A stretch of 64,000 nt of DNA from Caulobacter segnis. Lineage in GTDB: Bacteria > Pseudomonadota > Alphaproteobacteria > Caulobacterales > Caulobacteraceae. Within the stretch, counting starts at the first letter, position 1; every line of letters starts with the position of its first letter. The translations under genes and the position numbers were made by a program. This document shows positions 18,568 to 27,505 of this stretch, piece by piece. The stretch is from positions 372,001-436,000 of the forward strand of contig NZ_JARQWW010000001.1 in the NCBI RefSeq assembly GCF_029543125.1, written 5' to 3'. The notes below the pieces were generated by a model that did not search any database, was not told the origin of the DNA, and was given only the letters and a program-made list of their open reading frames with translations.

Positions 18568-18581
18568 TGGTACCGGTATCA
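18568..18581. promoter_or_regulatory. Candidate LacI-family operator of GH operon
   Basis: TGGTACCGGTATCA fits TGNTANCGNTANCA exactly and is a near-perfect palindrome. It stands before the GH28-GH43 operon and matches the site at 11494, so both transcription units probably answer to the same sugar-sensing repressor, which is not encoded here. Confidence 0.65.
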
Positions 18582-18583
18582 TT

Positions 18584-18620
18584 AAAAATTGCGATCACAT
18601 TCCACATGTTGAGAATGTGA
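18584..18620 (-). terminator. Intrinsic terminator of the DUF481 gene
   Basis: A perfect 8-bp stem (TCACATTC/GAATGTGA, loop 10) begins 12 bases after the DUF481 stop on the minus strand and is followed within 7 bases by TTTTT. It ends just before the operator of the next operon. Confidence 0.7.
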
Positions 18621-18632
18621 CGTCCGAATTCC

Positions 18633-19553
18633 TCAGAAGGCGTAGACCACGCTCATGCGGGTGGTCGTGTCGGTTTTCTCTAGCGGGATCGGGGGACTGG
18701 TCTCGTGCTTGACCAGGACGGAGGCCTGGGTCGACAGGCCGCCTATCAGCTTGAAGGTCAGGGCCGTGGTCGAGGCGAGCGTGCTGTTCTCATCCTGGAG
18801 ATAGGTGGTCGTCTCGTTGGTCAGGCTTACGCCGTCGCGGGGACGCCAAGCCGCCTTCACGGCCGCCCGCCAGGCCAGGGTCTCTTCTTCGGAGCCGTCC
18901 ACGAACCAGGTTTGCCGCCAGCCGGGACCGCCTTCGAGGTCGAGATCGATGTCAGGACGATCAATGGCCGACACGCCAACACCCAGCGCCTCGCTGAAAC
19001 GACGGTCGAAGCCGCCGATCCGGTCCTGCTCCCAACTGGCCACCGCCAGGGCGTAGGCGCGCTCGCCGATGCGGCGGTTGACCTGATGGCTGACCAGATA
19101 GCGCTCGCGAGAGACGAGGCCGTTCTCCTTGGAATAGTCGCCGGAGGCCTTGAACTCGTGACGCCAAAGCGCGCTCTGACGCGCCAGTGAGAGACCCAGC
19201 GTTGCGCCGACACTGTCGTTGTTGCCGGTGGTCAGCGACCCGCCCGCGCGCGCCTCGCCCTTCCAGACCGCCGACGGCTTCGGCGCGGGCGGCTCGGGCA
19301 GAACGACCGCCGCGACGGGTGGCGGCGGGGGCGGCTCCGGCGCCTGCGGAACAAGCTCGGCGGCCAAACGATCGACATCGGCCGCCTGTTCGGGATGGGT
19401 CCTGCGGGCAAGGCCCACTGTGGTTTCGAGCACGCGCGGATCGCCGCTCTGGGCGGCGGCCCGGATCATCTTCTCCAGGGCCTCGGGCAGGGGTTCGGCA
19501 TTGGCCGCTGTCCCCAGCAACAAGGTGGTCAGGATGATCCCCGTCTTGCGCAT
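18633..19553 (-). CDS. DUF481 outer-membrane barrel protein
   Basis: This 306-residue protein has a signal peptide (1-19, TAANAEP), a helical segment, a proline-rich linker (EPPPPPPVAAVVLPEPPAP) and a DUF481/YdiY-type barrel. The barrel runs from WKGEARAGGSLTTGNND to a final VVYAF. Family members are salt-induced outer-membrane proteins of unknown biochemical role. GGGAG at 6 bases fixes the start. It stands alone, with its own terminator, between the polysaccharide-use and exopolysaccharide regions. Confidence 0.88.
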   Translation of the reverse strand: MRKTGIILTTLLLGTAANAEPLPEALEKMIRAAAQSGDPRVLETTVGLARRTHPEQAADVDRLAAELVPQAPEPPPPPPVAAVVLPEPPAPKPSAVWKGEARAGGSLTTGNNDSVGATLGLSLARQSALWRHEFKASGDYSKENGLVSRERYLVSHQVNRRIGERAYALAVASWEQDRIGGFDRRFSEALGVGVSAIDRPDIDLDLEGGPGWRQTWFVDGSEEETLAWRAAVKAAWRPRDGVSLTNETTTYLQDENSTLASTTALTFKLIGGLSTQASVLVKHETSPPIPLEKTDTTTRMSVVYAF

Positions 19554-19735
19554 GCCATTCTCCCGGCCGTTGTCCCAGCCCCTGCCTGCCCTGCGAACGG
19601 GGCAGGAAGACGGCGAACGGCGGTTTGCTGCGCTCCCCCATACCGGCGCCGTAGTTCTACCAAATAGCGCCGGCCGCGCCGTCGTGGTCCAAGGAGCATG
19701 TCCTCAAGGAAGCCGAGGGAACAAGGAACCCCGCC

Positions 19736-19876
19736 ATGCAGACCGCCGCCCAAGTCCAAGTGATCGCTGCCGATGACCAAGCCTGGAGCCCGCGTCGTTC
19801 GGCCCTGTTCATCCTGTTCGGTTCGGCCGTTCTTTGGGCCCCGGTCTACCTGGCCGTCCGCATCCTTCTGGGCTGA
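19736..19876 (+). CDS. Small single-helix membrane protein
   Basis: A 46-residue frame starts at an ATG with AAGGAA 8 bases upstream. It has a polar N-terminus (MQTAAQVQVIAADDQAW), an arginine pair and one membrane helix (ALFILFGSAVLWAPVYLAV), ending RILLG. The ribosome site, clean membrane segment and exact abutment to the galE stop argue that it is real. Function is unknown; it may be an accessory of the exopolysaccharide machinery. Confidence 0.6.
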   Translation: MQTAAQVQVIAADDQAWSPRRSALFILFGSAVLWAPVYLAVRILLG

Positions 19877-20968
19877 TCACGACGCCCAGATCGGCCCCGT
19901 CTCCCCTGGGCCGGACGGGCGCGCGCCGTCAGCGCCGATCGCCCGCGAACGCTGCTTCGGCGAAAGCCGGCTAAGAACGCTCTCATCATCCCAGACCTGG
20001 CGGCGGCCTTCGTGCCAACGCCAGGCGCTCGCCAGGATGGACCGCAGATCATGCTGCGGCGACCAGCCCAACTCCTTAAGCGCCTTGCGATTGTCGCCGA
20101 CAAGAACCGGCGGGTCGCCTTCCCGTCTCGGCGCCATGACGGTTGGGATTTCGCGGCCGCTGACCGCGGCCACCCCGTCGACAAGCTGCCGGACACTCGT
20201 GCCCTGTCCCGTGCCGAGGTTGTAGGCGCACGCCTCGGCGCCGCCCAGCAGCCGCTTGAGCGCCAGGACATGGGCCTCGGCCAGATCCAGCACATGGACA
20301 TAGTCCCGGATCGCGGTGCCGTCGGGCGTATCGTAATCGTCGCCGAAGATGGTGAAGTGCGGCCGCAGCTTCTGCGCCACCTCGATGGCGATGGGGATAG
20401 CGTGGGTCTCGGGCTCGTGCCACTCGCCGATGCGGCCCTGCGGATCGGCGCCGGCGGCGTTGAAATAGCGCAGGCAGGCCGCATGGAATTGCAGGTAGCG
20501 GGCGTAGTCCCATAGAGCCTGCTCGATCATCAGCTTGGTGCGCCCATAGGGGCTGAGCGGGTCCTGCGGATGGTCCTCGCACATGGGCATCGAACGCGGC
20601 GTGCCGAAGGTGGCGCAGGTGGACGAGAACACCATGTTGCGCACGCCCGCCCGGCGGGCCGCTTCGATCAGGGTGATCGCCCCGCCCACATTGTTGTCGA
20701 AGAAGCGGCCCGGATCACGCGTGGACTCGCCCACCTCGATCAGAGCCGCGAAGTGCATGACCGCCACGGGCCGGTAACGGGCGAAGACCTCGTCGAGACG
20801 GGTCAGGTCGCGGATGTCGCCGATCTCCAGCGGTCCCCATTGGACGAACTGCCGATGCCCGTTGGAGAGGTTGTCGTAGACCACCGGCCTGAAACCCGCC
20901 TGCGTCAGGCGTAGACAGGTGTGGGAGCCGACATAGCCGGCGCCCCCGGTGACAAGGACCGTTTGCAT
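19877..20968 (-). CDS. galE: UDP-glucose 4-epimerase
   Basis: This 363-residue short-chain dehydrogenase-type enzyme has an NAD site (VTGGAGYVGSH, 7-17), the SSTCATFG region and the YGRTKLMIE catalytic Tyr-Lys motif. The substrate domain contains LRYFNAAGADPQGRIGEWHEPETHAIP, typical of GalE. It interconverts UDP-glucose and UDP-galactose, supplying galactose for the polysaccharide made by the downstream cluster. The C-terminus carries about 25 extra low-complexity residues. GGAGGGGCG precedes the ATG. Confidence 0.94.
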   Translation of the reverse strand: MQTVLVTGGAGYVGSHTCLRLTQAGFRPVVYDNLSNGHRQFVQWGPLEIGDIRDLTRLDEVFARYRPVAVMHFAALIEVGESTRDPGRFFDNNVGGAITLIEAARRAGVRNMVFSSTCATFGTPRSMPMCEDHPQDPLSPYGRTKLMIEQALWDYARYLQFHAACLRYFNAAGADPQGRIGEWHEPETHAIPIAIEVAQKLRPHFTIFGDDYDTPDGTAIRDYVHVLDLAEAHVLALKRLLGGAEACAYNLGTGQGTSVRQLVDGVAAVSGREIPTVMAPRREGDPPVLVGDNRKALKELGWSPQHDLRSILASAWRWHEGRRQVWDDESVLSRLSPKQRSRAIGADGARPSGPGETGPIWAS

Positions 20969-21082
20969 CGCCCCTCCTTCACGCCGCAGATCGCGTTCAA
21001 GCCGAAGCGCACGTCAGAACGGTTCGTTCCGCACCGCAGCAATTAGGGCGCAACAAAGGCAGGCCAAGCTTTGCGGGCGCCT

Positions 21083-23071
21083 TCAGACGTAGCTGAGCGC
21101 GCTCAAAACCTGGGCTTCGGTGACGCCTACGACCCGGATCAGGGCACCCTCGGCGAACCCAACATAGACGTCGCCATCCAACACCTGGATAGCTGAGTAG
21201 CGGGCGTAGTCGTGGATCTCGATCCGCTCGCCGGGCTCGAGGTCCATGATCGTATCGAAGCCATAGCCGGCCTTGAACACGAAGACGTCCTTGCCCGCGC
21301 CGCCAACGAGGATGTCGTTCCCGGCCCCACCGTCGAGGCGGTCATTGCCGCCACGCCCCTCCAGACGGTCGTCGCCATCCATGCCCATCAGCAAATTGGC
21401 GCCGCTGTTGCCGATCATGAAGTTCGCAAGAGCGTTGCCGGTCGCGGAAAGATCGGCGCCGCTGCGCAGGTTGATCTGCTCGATGTTGTCGCTCAGCGTC
21501 CAGCTGACATAGGCGTTGACCAAGTCGTAGCCGCCGTCCTGCGCCTCGATGATGATCTGGTCCGGATTGGTGACGTCGTAGATGTCGTCGCCTGCCCCGC
21601 CGATGATGGCGTTCCGCTCGGCCCATTCGGCGCGCGCCGACAAGCTGCTCTGCAAGGTCTCATCGGTCAACGCGTAAGCGCGGATGTAGTCGATCTTCAT
21701 CTCCGCCGGCAGGGCGCCGGCGTCCACCGCGCCAGCCCATCCGCCGAGCGCCAGGTTGGCGATCAGATACATGGGCTTGTTCATGTCGGCCGGGGTGTGG
21801 CTGCGGAAGACCTCCACATTGTCCACGTACCAGATGATCTCGAACGGCGTCCAAAGCGCGCCGTAGGTGTGCATGCCGTCGGGCGTGGCCGGGGTGTAGT
21901 TGGACTGTCCGCTTTGCGTATGTCCGCCCACGCTGGAGTGCGCCGTCGTATAGGTGCGCGTGTCGTCGCCGAGCACCTCCATGATGTCGAGCTCGGGGGG
22001 CCAGGAGCCGTCAGCCGGCAGCATCCAGAAGGCAGGCCAGGCGCCGGCCGCCTTGGGCAGGTCGGCGCGCATCTCGAAATAGCCGTAGGTCTGGCTGAAG
22101 CCGCCCTTGGTCGTGATCAGACCCGACGTGTAGCCATAGCCGAAGATTTCCGGGTTGTCGGACGGACGGGCCCAGATCGACAGCGTGCCGTCGGCGTTGC
22201 TGACAAACGGGGTCTCGGCGAAATCCCCGGCGTGGCCGCGGAAATAGGGCGAGGTGTAGATCTGCTTCTCGTTGTTGCCGGTCAGGCTGTAGCTGGTGAT
22301 GTCGTTGGCGGCCTTCTGATAGTCGGCCCGCCAGGTCCCGCCCGGCGCGAAGGTCTTGTGATAGATCGACAGGGGGCCGTTGAATTCGTCACCGAAGGTC
22401 TGGATCGACTTGTGGGTCGGATCGAGCTCCAGCTGGAAGTTGGCCTGGGTCAGGCTCGCTGCAATTACATTGCGCAGGATGAGCGCCTCGCCGTCGCCCA
22501 GGTCGATCCAGGTGTCCGCGCCCTGCTGAGACAGACGAGTCTGGACCTGGGTGAAGTCCCATAGCCCCGCCTTCAGCCGCACCTTGTCTTCGGCGATGTT
22601 GAAGTCGCCGATGACGTCGCTGCCCTCGCCCTTGTGGACGATGAAGACGTCCTTGCCGGCGCCGCCGAGCAGGTAGTCAAGGCCGCCGCCGCCGTAGAGC
22701 TGCTGGCCCCCTTCGCCGCCCTGGACGACGTTGTCGAACATGTCGCCGGCGGCGAACAGCTTGTCGCCTATGACCTTGATGTTCTCGATGCCGGTGTAGT
22801 CGAGCAGGCTGGCGCTCTTCCAGGCGACGAGCGTGTCGATCCCCTCACCCGGAAGCTCGACGATCTTCAGCGCGGCTCCTTGCAGGTAGTAGGTGTCGTC
22901 GCCGGCGCCGCCGATCAGGGTGTCGCCATTCCCTCCCCACAAGCCTTCGGCGCGAATGCCTCCGATGAGCGTCTCGACGCCATTCGACCCGTAGAGGTTG
23001 ATTTGCGCGACAGCGCTGAGCGGCGCGAGTGCGCCGCCGAATTTGGCGTAGGCCACGGCAAAGACTTTCAA
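21083..23071 (-). CDS. RTX-type GH16 endo-glucanase (ExsH-like)
   Basis: This 662-residue protein has a central GH16 domain (about 222-475) with the catalytic motif ELDIME (nucleophile E360, acid/base E365). RTX-like calcium-binding repeats flank it on both sides (GGNGDTLIGGAGDD near 46-59; GDDRLEGRGGNDRLDGGAGN in the C-terminal block). There is no signal peptide, so export by a type I system using the C-terminal tail (EAQVLSALSYV) is expected; no such transporter is in the window. ExsH of Sinorhizobium has a comparable make-up and trims succinoglycan. The start is TTG at 23071 with no convincing ribosome site; an in-frame GTG 15 bases further in is possible. Confidence 0.88.
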   Translation of the reverse strand: MKVFAVAYAKFGGALAPLSAVAQINLYGSNGVETLIGGIRAEGLWGGNGDTLIGGAGDDTYYLQGAALKIVELPGEGIDTLVAWKSASLLDYTGIENIKVIGDKLFAAGDMFDNVVQGGEGGQQLYGGGGLDYLLGGAGKDVFIVHKGEGSDVIGDFNIAEDKVRLKAGLWDFTQVQTRLSQQGADTWIDLGDGEALILRNVIAASLTQANFQLELDPTHKSIQTFGDEFNGPLSIYHKTFAPGGTWRADYQKAANDITSYSLTGNNEKQIYTSPYFRGHAGDFAETPFVSNADGTLSIWARPSDNPEIFGYGYTSGLITTKGGFSQTYGYFEMRADLPKAAGAWPAFWMLPADGSWPPELDIMEVLGDDTRTYTTAHSSVGGHTQSGQSNYTPATPDGMHTYGALWTPFEIIWYVDNVEVFRSHTPADMNKPMYLIANLALGGWAGAVDAGALPAEMKIDYIRAYALTDETLQSSLSARAEWAERNAIIGGAGDDIYDVTNPDQIIIEAQDGGYDLVNAYVSWTLSDNIEQINLRSGADLSATGNALANFMIGNSGANLLMGMDGDDRLEGRGGNDRLDGGAGNDILVGGAGKDVFVFKAGYGFDTIMDLEPGERIEIHDYARYSAIQVLDGDVYVGFAEGALIRVVGVTEAQVLSALSYV

Positions 23072-23363
23072 GGCTCGATTAAAAGCGACGCGCCGAGCCC
23101 CCTCGCCGCGTGTAACCCTTATACTACAAAGGATCTTAAGCGACTGTGATCATCCGCGCGGCGTGCGGTCGCAGGGATCACGACATCTGTCATCGCCAAG
23201 CTTCACTCACACCGAACACTGTTGTTCGATGCGGAAACATCAGTTGATCGGCGCCGCAACATCTAAGGTGGAGCTAGTCGCCCATGGCCGCGTTCATACC
23301 CCGCCGGTTGACGCACGGACGCTGTCTTGGTTGCCTGTCGCGGGGCGAGCGGAACGAGATTTC

Positions 23364-23630
23364 ATGACGACGCGCCACATCCCCAATCCACAGAGGGCTG
23401 ACGATCGGGAGCCGCGTTTGCGCGCGCGGGACCTCCGCGCCATCGCGTTTCTTCTGCTCAGCACCTTGGCCGTTCTGGCCGCTTCCTGGTCGGTGATGAG
23501 CAATCTGGCGGCGGCCCTCGTGGTCACCGCCGCCTATGCTGTTTGGCTGGCCACGCGCCCGCGCATGCTTCGCGTCGCCCGTCGCCTGCGCGGCGAGCGG
23601 GTCGAACACATCAGCTACTACTCCAACTGA
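23364..23630 (+). CDS. Small two-helix membrane protein
   Basis: This 88-residue protein has a charged N-terminus, two adjacent membrane helices (IAFLLLSTLAVLAASWSVM and LAAALVVTAAYAVWLAT) and a basic tail (RPRMLRVARRLRGERV) ending ISYYSN. The ATG at 23364 is chosen because the hydrophobic part follows it and upstream sequence in the frame looks non-coding. It overlaps the convergent phosphatase gene by 13 bases. Function is unknown. The 290-base stretch before it is the shared control region with the RTX-GH16 gene. Confidence 0.6.
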   Translation: MTTRHIPNPQRADDREPRLRARDLRAIAFLLLSTLAVLAASWSVMSNLAAALVVTAAYAVWLATRPRMLRVARRLRGERVEHISYYSN

Positions 23631-24421
23631 CCCGAGGCGGAGCCGCGCGCCCTCAGGATGGTCGGCGCTCCAAGACCCAGCCGCACAGCGGTCAGCACAC
23701 CCGTAGCATAGGCCCCAGTGTCGAGACCGATCCGGCTGTCGCAGACGGTCGGCTCAGCATCGACCCAGCTGTGGCCGTGGACGATGACCTTTTCGAACGG
23801 CCCCTTGGCGTCGATGAAGGGCTTTCTGATCCACAACAGATCCTGGCTGTCCTGCAAGGCGAGCGGCACGCCCGGCCGCACCCCGGCATGGACGAAGTAG
23901 TGGTCCCCCAGCTCCAGGGCTAGCGGCAGGGATTCCAGAAAGCGCAAATGAGCCGCTGGCATCAGACCCAGCAGAGCATCCCGCGCCTGACGATAGGCGG
24001 CGGCGTCCGCTTGGGGCGCGGGCGGCTCAAGGCCGTAGGAGACCATCGTCTGGGACCCGCCATAAGCGACCCAGATAGCGCCCCGCACAGGATCATCGAT
24101 GAAATCCAGCAGGGCTTGCTCGTGATTGCCTCGCAAGGCGTTCAGTTGCACGTCCGTCCGGCGCTGAAGCTGAACCAGCGCCTCCAGCACGGCGGCGGAT
24201 TGCGGCCCACGGTCGATGTAGTCGCCGCAGAAGACGAGAACCGGCCGCTGGGATGAGCCGCTCTGCCGATGGTCGGCGACGATGGCCTCAAGCAGCAGCT
24301 TGAGCAGGTCGTAACGCCCGTGGATGTCACCGACGGCGTAGACCAGCTCTCCGTTCACGCCGGGCCACGGGGAGGTTTCACACCCCAGCTCGGCCGACGA
24401 CTTTGCCTTAAGTCCCCTCAT
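23618..24421 (-). CDS. Metallophosphoesterase (Ser/Thr phosphatase family)
   Basis: This 267-residue cytoplasmic enzyme shows the full PPP-type metal signature: GDIHGRYD, GDYIDRGP, RGNHEQ and VHGHSWVD. Such bacterial enzymes dephosphorylate proteins or act on nucleotide signals. Here it overlaps by four bases the stop of a membrane-anchored protein (24418-25194), so the two are translated together. Its place in an exopolysaccharide region with a tyrosine kinase is suggestive, but the family mainly removes phosphate from Ser/Thr. Substrate is unknown. Confidence 0.92.
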   Translation of the reverse strand: MRGLKAKSSAELGCETSPWPGVNGELVYAVGDIHGRYDLLKLLLEAIVADHRQSGSSQRPVLVFCGDYIDRGPQSAAVLEALVQLQRRTDVQLNALRGNHEQALLDFIDDPVRGAIWVAYGGSQTMVSYGLEPPAPQADAAAYRQARDALLGLMPAAHLRFLESLPLALELGDHYFVHAGVRPGVPLALQDSQDLLWIRKPFIDAKGPFEKVIVHGHSWVDAEPTVCDSRIGLDTGAYATGVLTAVRLGLGAPTILRARGSASGQLE

Positions 24422-25194
24422 GACTGGGCGTAACGGTGGGTCGCACGGTCGTCCCGTGCGATGTTGGTGGCCCGGGCGAGATCTCCACTTAGAGCCAGAT
24501 AACCGCTGACCAGCCGCTCCGGCCGGTCAGGCGCCTCACGCCTCAGGTCGTCCCACCGCTCGCGCGTCGCCACCAGCGTCGCGCGCGGCACGCCCGCCTT
24601 GGAGGCGCGGGCATAGGCCTTGCGCAGCCCCCGATCCGCCGCCATGACGTCGGCGTGAGAGCAGGACTGTCCGTCAGCTCGGCCTGGGCATCCCTTGGCG
24701 CGCGGCTCCACGCGCTGCACGACCGGCTTGACCGACGGACGCGCCGCGGGCTTCGCCGCCTTGGCGACGCGGACCTCGGCCGGAGTTTCCAGCTCTTCGA
24801 CGACAAGCTCGGCTGGCGTTGGCGCCGCGTGAACCGTCCGCCGCAGCGCCGACACCACCGGGCGCACATTCCCGGTGGCCGTGGGCGTGACGGCGAGGAC
24901 AGCTTGATCCGCCTCAGCCGGCGAGGTCGACGTAACCGAAGCCTTCGGCGCCAGATAGATTCCCGCGGAGACCCCGACCAGCATCGCCGCCGCCAATCCG
25001 CCGACCTTCGACAGACGCGGCGTCCGCGACACGACGGACGGCGTCATGGGGACTTCGCGTGACCGGACAGGCTCTGGCGCCGACACGCCCAATCCTTCCG
25101 GTCCGAACACCTGGGCCAGATCTTCGGCCACCCGGTCGGCCAACCAGGAGCCGGAGGGGACGCGGAACAGATCTGAGGGCGACAGCTTGGCCAT
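24418..25194 (-). CDS. Membrane-anchored protein with LprI-like (DUF1311-like) C-terminus
   Basis: This 258-residue protein has a cytoplasmic N-terminus (about 1-65), one membrane helix (VGGLAAAMLVGVSAGIYLA), a Pro/Ala/Lys-rich periplasmic linker and a C-terminal segment. That segment (CSHADVMAADRGLRKAYARA, then TLVATRERWDDLRREA) resembles the helical LprI/DUF1311 pattern. Cys pairs in the region (CPGRADGQSC) could form a disulphide. Family members include lysozyme-inhibitor-like lipoproteins; the resemblance is modest. It is coupled to the phosphatase by an ATGA overlap. Confidence 0.7.
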   Translation of the reverse strand: MAKLSPSDLFRVPSGSWLADRVAEDLAQVFGPEGLGVSAPEPVRSREVPMTPSVVSRTPRLSKVGGLAAAMLVGVSAGIYLAPKASVTSTSPAEADQAVLAVTPTATGNVRPVVSALRRTVHAAPTPAELVVEELETPAEVRVAKAAKPAARPSVKPVVQRVEPRAKGCPGRADGQSCSHADVMAADRGLRKAYARASKAGVPRATLVATRERWDDLRREAPDRPERLVSGYLALSGDLARATNIARDDRATHRYAQS

Positions 25195-25288
25195 GGATAG
25201 GAAGGCTCCTGACGGACGCCGGGCTAATGCCTCGACGTGGACTTCGATCCTCGAGCGACAAGGATTGTGGCGAGGCGCACTGACCCGA

Positions 25289-25735
25289 TCATGGCGGCGT
25301 CAGCACGGCGAATGGACTGGAGCAGGCGTCCCGAACGCCCGTGAAGACGATCTCGGCGGCGGGGACGCCCCCCTCCTCCAGATAGTTGGTGGTCATCATG
25401 AAGGTGGTGAGCAGACCTCGTTCGATCTCCTCGTGGCGCTTGCCGGGGCCTGGCGCCTTGGCAAGCGCGGCGACGCCGCCAGGGATCGCCTCCGCCAGAC
25501 GCAGAAGCGCGCCCTTCCATCCGTTCGGCAGCGGCTCGCGGCGTTCGAAGACGTAGATGACCGCATCCAGATGCGTGTCCGCCATGCGGAACGGTCCGAC
25601 CACCCGGTGCAGGATGGCGCGCGCCACATCGCCGGAGCGGACCGAGGCGACGACGGCTGAGACACCCAGCCCCACGACAGCCACGCCGCCCACGGCGCCG
25701 ACCACCAGACCGCGACGGGAGAGTTCGCTCTTCAT
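25289..25735 (-). CDS. Small subunit of GMC dehydrogenase (gluconate 2-dehydrogenase subunit 3-like)
   Basis: This 148-residue protein has a twin-arginine-like signal (SRRGLVVGAVGGVAVVGLG) and a helical domain. Length and position match the small chaperone-like subunit of FAD-dependent membrane dehydrogenases (gluconate 2-dehydrogenase subunit 3). It starts within the stop of the GMC gene (ATGA overlap). In known complexes this subunit carries the flavoprotein through the Tat pathway, so the partner is probably periplasmic although it lacks its own signal. No cytochrome c subunit gene follows, which is unusual. Confidence 0.65.
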   Translation of the reverse strand: MKSELSRRGLVVGAVGGVAVVGLGVSAVVASVRSGDVARAILHRVVGPFRMADTHLDAVIYVFERREPLPNGWKGALLRLAEAIPGGVAALAKAPGPGKRHEEIERGLLTTFMMTTNYLEEGGVPAAEIVFTGVRDACSSPFAVLTPP

Positions 25736-27189
25736 GCTCGGCTCCGAGAGGCAAGCCGGTCGGCCGCCCGCATGGACAGGGCCGCCACGGTCAAGCTGGG
25801 ATTGGCGCAGGAGCAGGTGGTGAAGGTCGATGATCCGACCACGACCAGGTTGCGATAGCGATGATGGATCATGTCGGCGTCGATCACCGACGAAGCCGGG
25901 TCGGCGCCCATGCGCAATGTTCCCTGCAGATGAGATTCCGTGGGCCGCTCGCGGCGAAACTGGATGTCCTCCACCGGCAGCGGCTCCAGCAACTTGGGAA
26001 GCTTGGCCAAGGCCTCCGACTGCCCCTTCTTCGTGTAGCTGGAGGGACCGCCGTAGTGGACCCGGGCGACGCCGTCTTCGTCGATCTCCACCCGATCGTC
26101 GTCGTTCACCAGTTCTTCGGTGACGATCATCATCGGCAGGATCTGGCGGTGACGGCCACGCTCGGCGCGCAGACCATGGGTCCAGCGGTTCTCGAAGTAG
26201 ACCAGGGCCGCGCCGTAGTCGGAACGGAACGCCCCGTCATAGAGACCGAAGTTGAGCCCCGTGGTGATGGTGCTGCCGTCGAAGTTGTCCATGCCATCCA
26301 GCATGGCCTCCACATAGGTTCCGTAGCTTTCGTGCAACCCCCGTCCCACCAGCGGACCGTCCATGGCCGATCGCTTGAGGATGGCGGGGCTCTGGATCGC
26401 ATTGGCGCCCAGCACGAAGAGGTCGCCCGTCACGGCGACATCCTTCCCATCGAGGTCGAACACCGCGCTCGAAACCGACGAGGCGTCGGCCTCCAAGGTC
26501 CGCACCTGCGCGCCGAGCACCAAGGTCACGCGCGGATCATCGAAGATGTCCGTCATGCCGTTGTTGATGGTGAACTTGGCGTCGGCCGGGCAGAGCTGGC
26601 AACGCAGAGAGGCGCAGCAGGCGCCCCGCCCGTTGGCCGCCACGCGGGCCCGCGCCGTGGGCATGATGAAATGCTCGCTCGGGCGGGCGGCCTTCATGGC
26701 GCGATCCGGCGTCGTCGGATGATGCGCCGGCTGGGGAAAAGGCGTGGAGCGCGGCATGACCGCCGCCATGTCCGGATCGCCGGACACGGACATGATCGAC
26801 TCGGCCTGGCCGTAGTAAGGCTCGAGATCGTCATAGGAGATCGGCCAGTCGGCGCCGACGCCGTAGAGGCTCTTCAGACGGAAGTCGCTGGGGTGGAAAC
26901 GCGGCGTTTGAGCGAACCAGCAGTTGGTCCCACCCCCAAAACCGATCGTATAGTTCCAAGGCTTCGGATTTTGGGACCGATAGGTGTCCTGATGGGGGAG
27001 CGCTGAGTTCGCCTCGTTCTCCATCTGCCACTGGTGATCGTGGCGCTGCCCCCATTCAAGAACGAGAATTCGCCCCCCGTTTTCACGCAACAGGCGATGC
27101 AGGAAGAAGGCCGAGCCAAAGCCCGTGCCGACGATCACCACATCGAAGTGCTCGCCTGCGAGACGCGCGGGATCGGTCTCCAAGGCCAT
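25732..27189 (-). CDS. GMC-family flavoprotein dehydrogenase with cysteine cluster
   Basis: This 485-residue GMC oxidoreductase has an FAD-binding fold (VVIVGTGFGSAFFLHRLL), GFGGGTNCWFAQTPRF, and the C-terminal motif SSTFTTCSCANPSLTVAALSMR. At 191-200 it has CCASLRCQLC (Cys 191, 192, 197, 200). This resembles the CC-x4-C-x3-C iron-sulphur site of bacterial FAD-glucose dehydrogenase, but with x2 in the last gap. A sugar or sugar-acid dehydrogenase passing electrons to the membrane is likely; the substrate is not known. GGGGGAAGC precedes the ATG. It pairs with the small subunit downstream. Confidence 0.85.
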   Translation of the reverse strand: MALETDPARLAGEHFDVVIVGTGFGSAFFLHRLLRENGGRILVLEWGQRHDHQWQMENEANSALPHQDTYRSQNPKPWNYTIGFGGGTNCWFAQTPRFHPSDFRLKSLYGVGADWPISYDDLEPYYGQAESIMSVSGDPDMAAVMPRSTPFPQPAHHPTTPDRAMKAARPSEHFIMPTARARVAANGRGACCASLRCQLCPADAKFTINNGMTDIFDDPRVTLVLGAQVRTLEADASSVSSAVFDLDGKDVAVTGDLFVLGANAIQSPAILKRSAMDGPLVGRGLHESYGTYVEAMLDGMDNFDGSTITTGLNFGLYDGAFRSDYGAALVYFENRWTHGLRAERGRHRQILPMMIVTEELVNDDDRVEIDEDGVARVHYGGPSSYTKKGQSEALAKLPKLLEPLPVEDIQFRRERPTESHLQGTLRMGADPASSVIDADMIHHRYRNLVVVGSSTFTTCSCANPSLTVAALSMRAADRLASRSRA

Positions 27190-27505
27190 GCTTCCCCCCG
27201 GGGGTTAAGACTTGGCCGACAACGCAGACGCGCCGGAGGGGTTGCCGCCCAAATTAAGGCGGCGGCCGAAAATTCGTAGGAGATCAAAAAACGGGCAAGC
27301 GCTGATCAGGGGCTCTGCCGAAACGGTGACGAAAGTATGCAAGCCAGACGGGCCCGGTCTTTCGGGCCAGGCTCCGTCCGGCCCATTGGGCGCTCGTCTC
27401 CTGCACAGCCCGGCGCAGCCGAGCTAGCTGCCCAACGCGACCAAGCAGGATCGGTTCCTCGCCACCAACCCCTTATACGGCAAGGGGTTGAACGCGTTGG
27501 ACATG
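27190..27505. other. Intergenic stretch with stem-loops
   Basis: No convincing gene is seen. A perfect 8-bp inverted repeat (AACCCCTT / AAGGGGTT, loop 7) at 27467-27489 lies 17 bases past the stop of the small gene at 27506 and may end its transcript. A second hairpin (GGCCCG/CGGGCC) lies near 27350. The upstream control region of the GMC gene occupies the left part. Confidence 0.4.
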
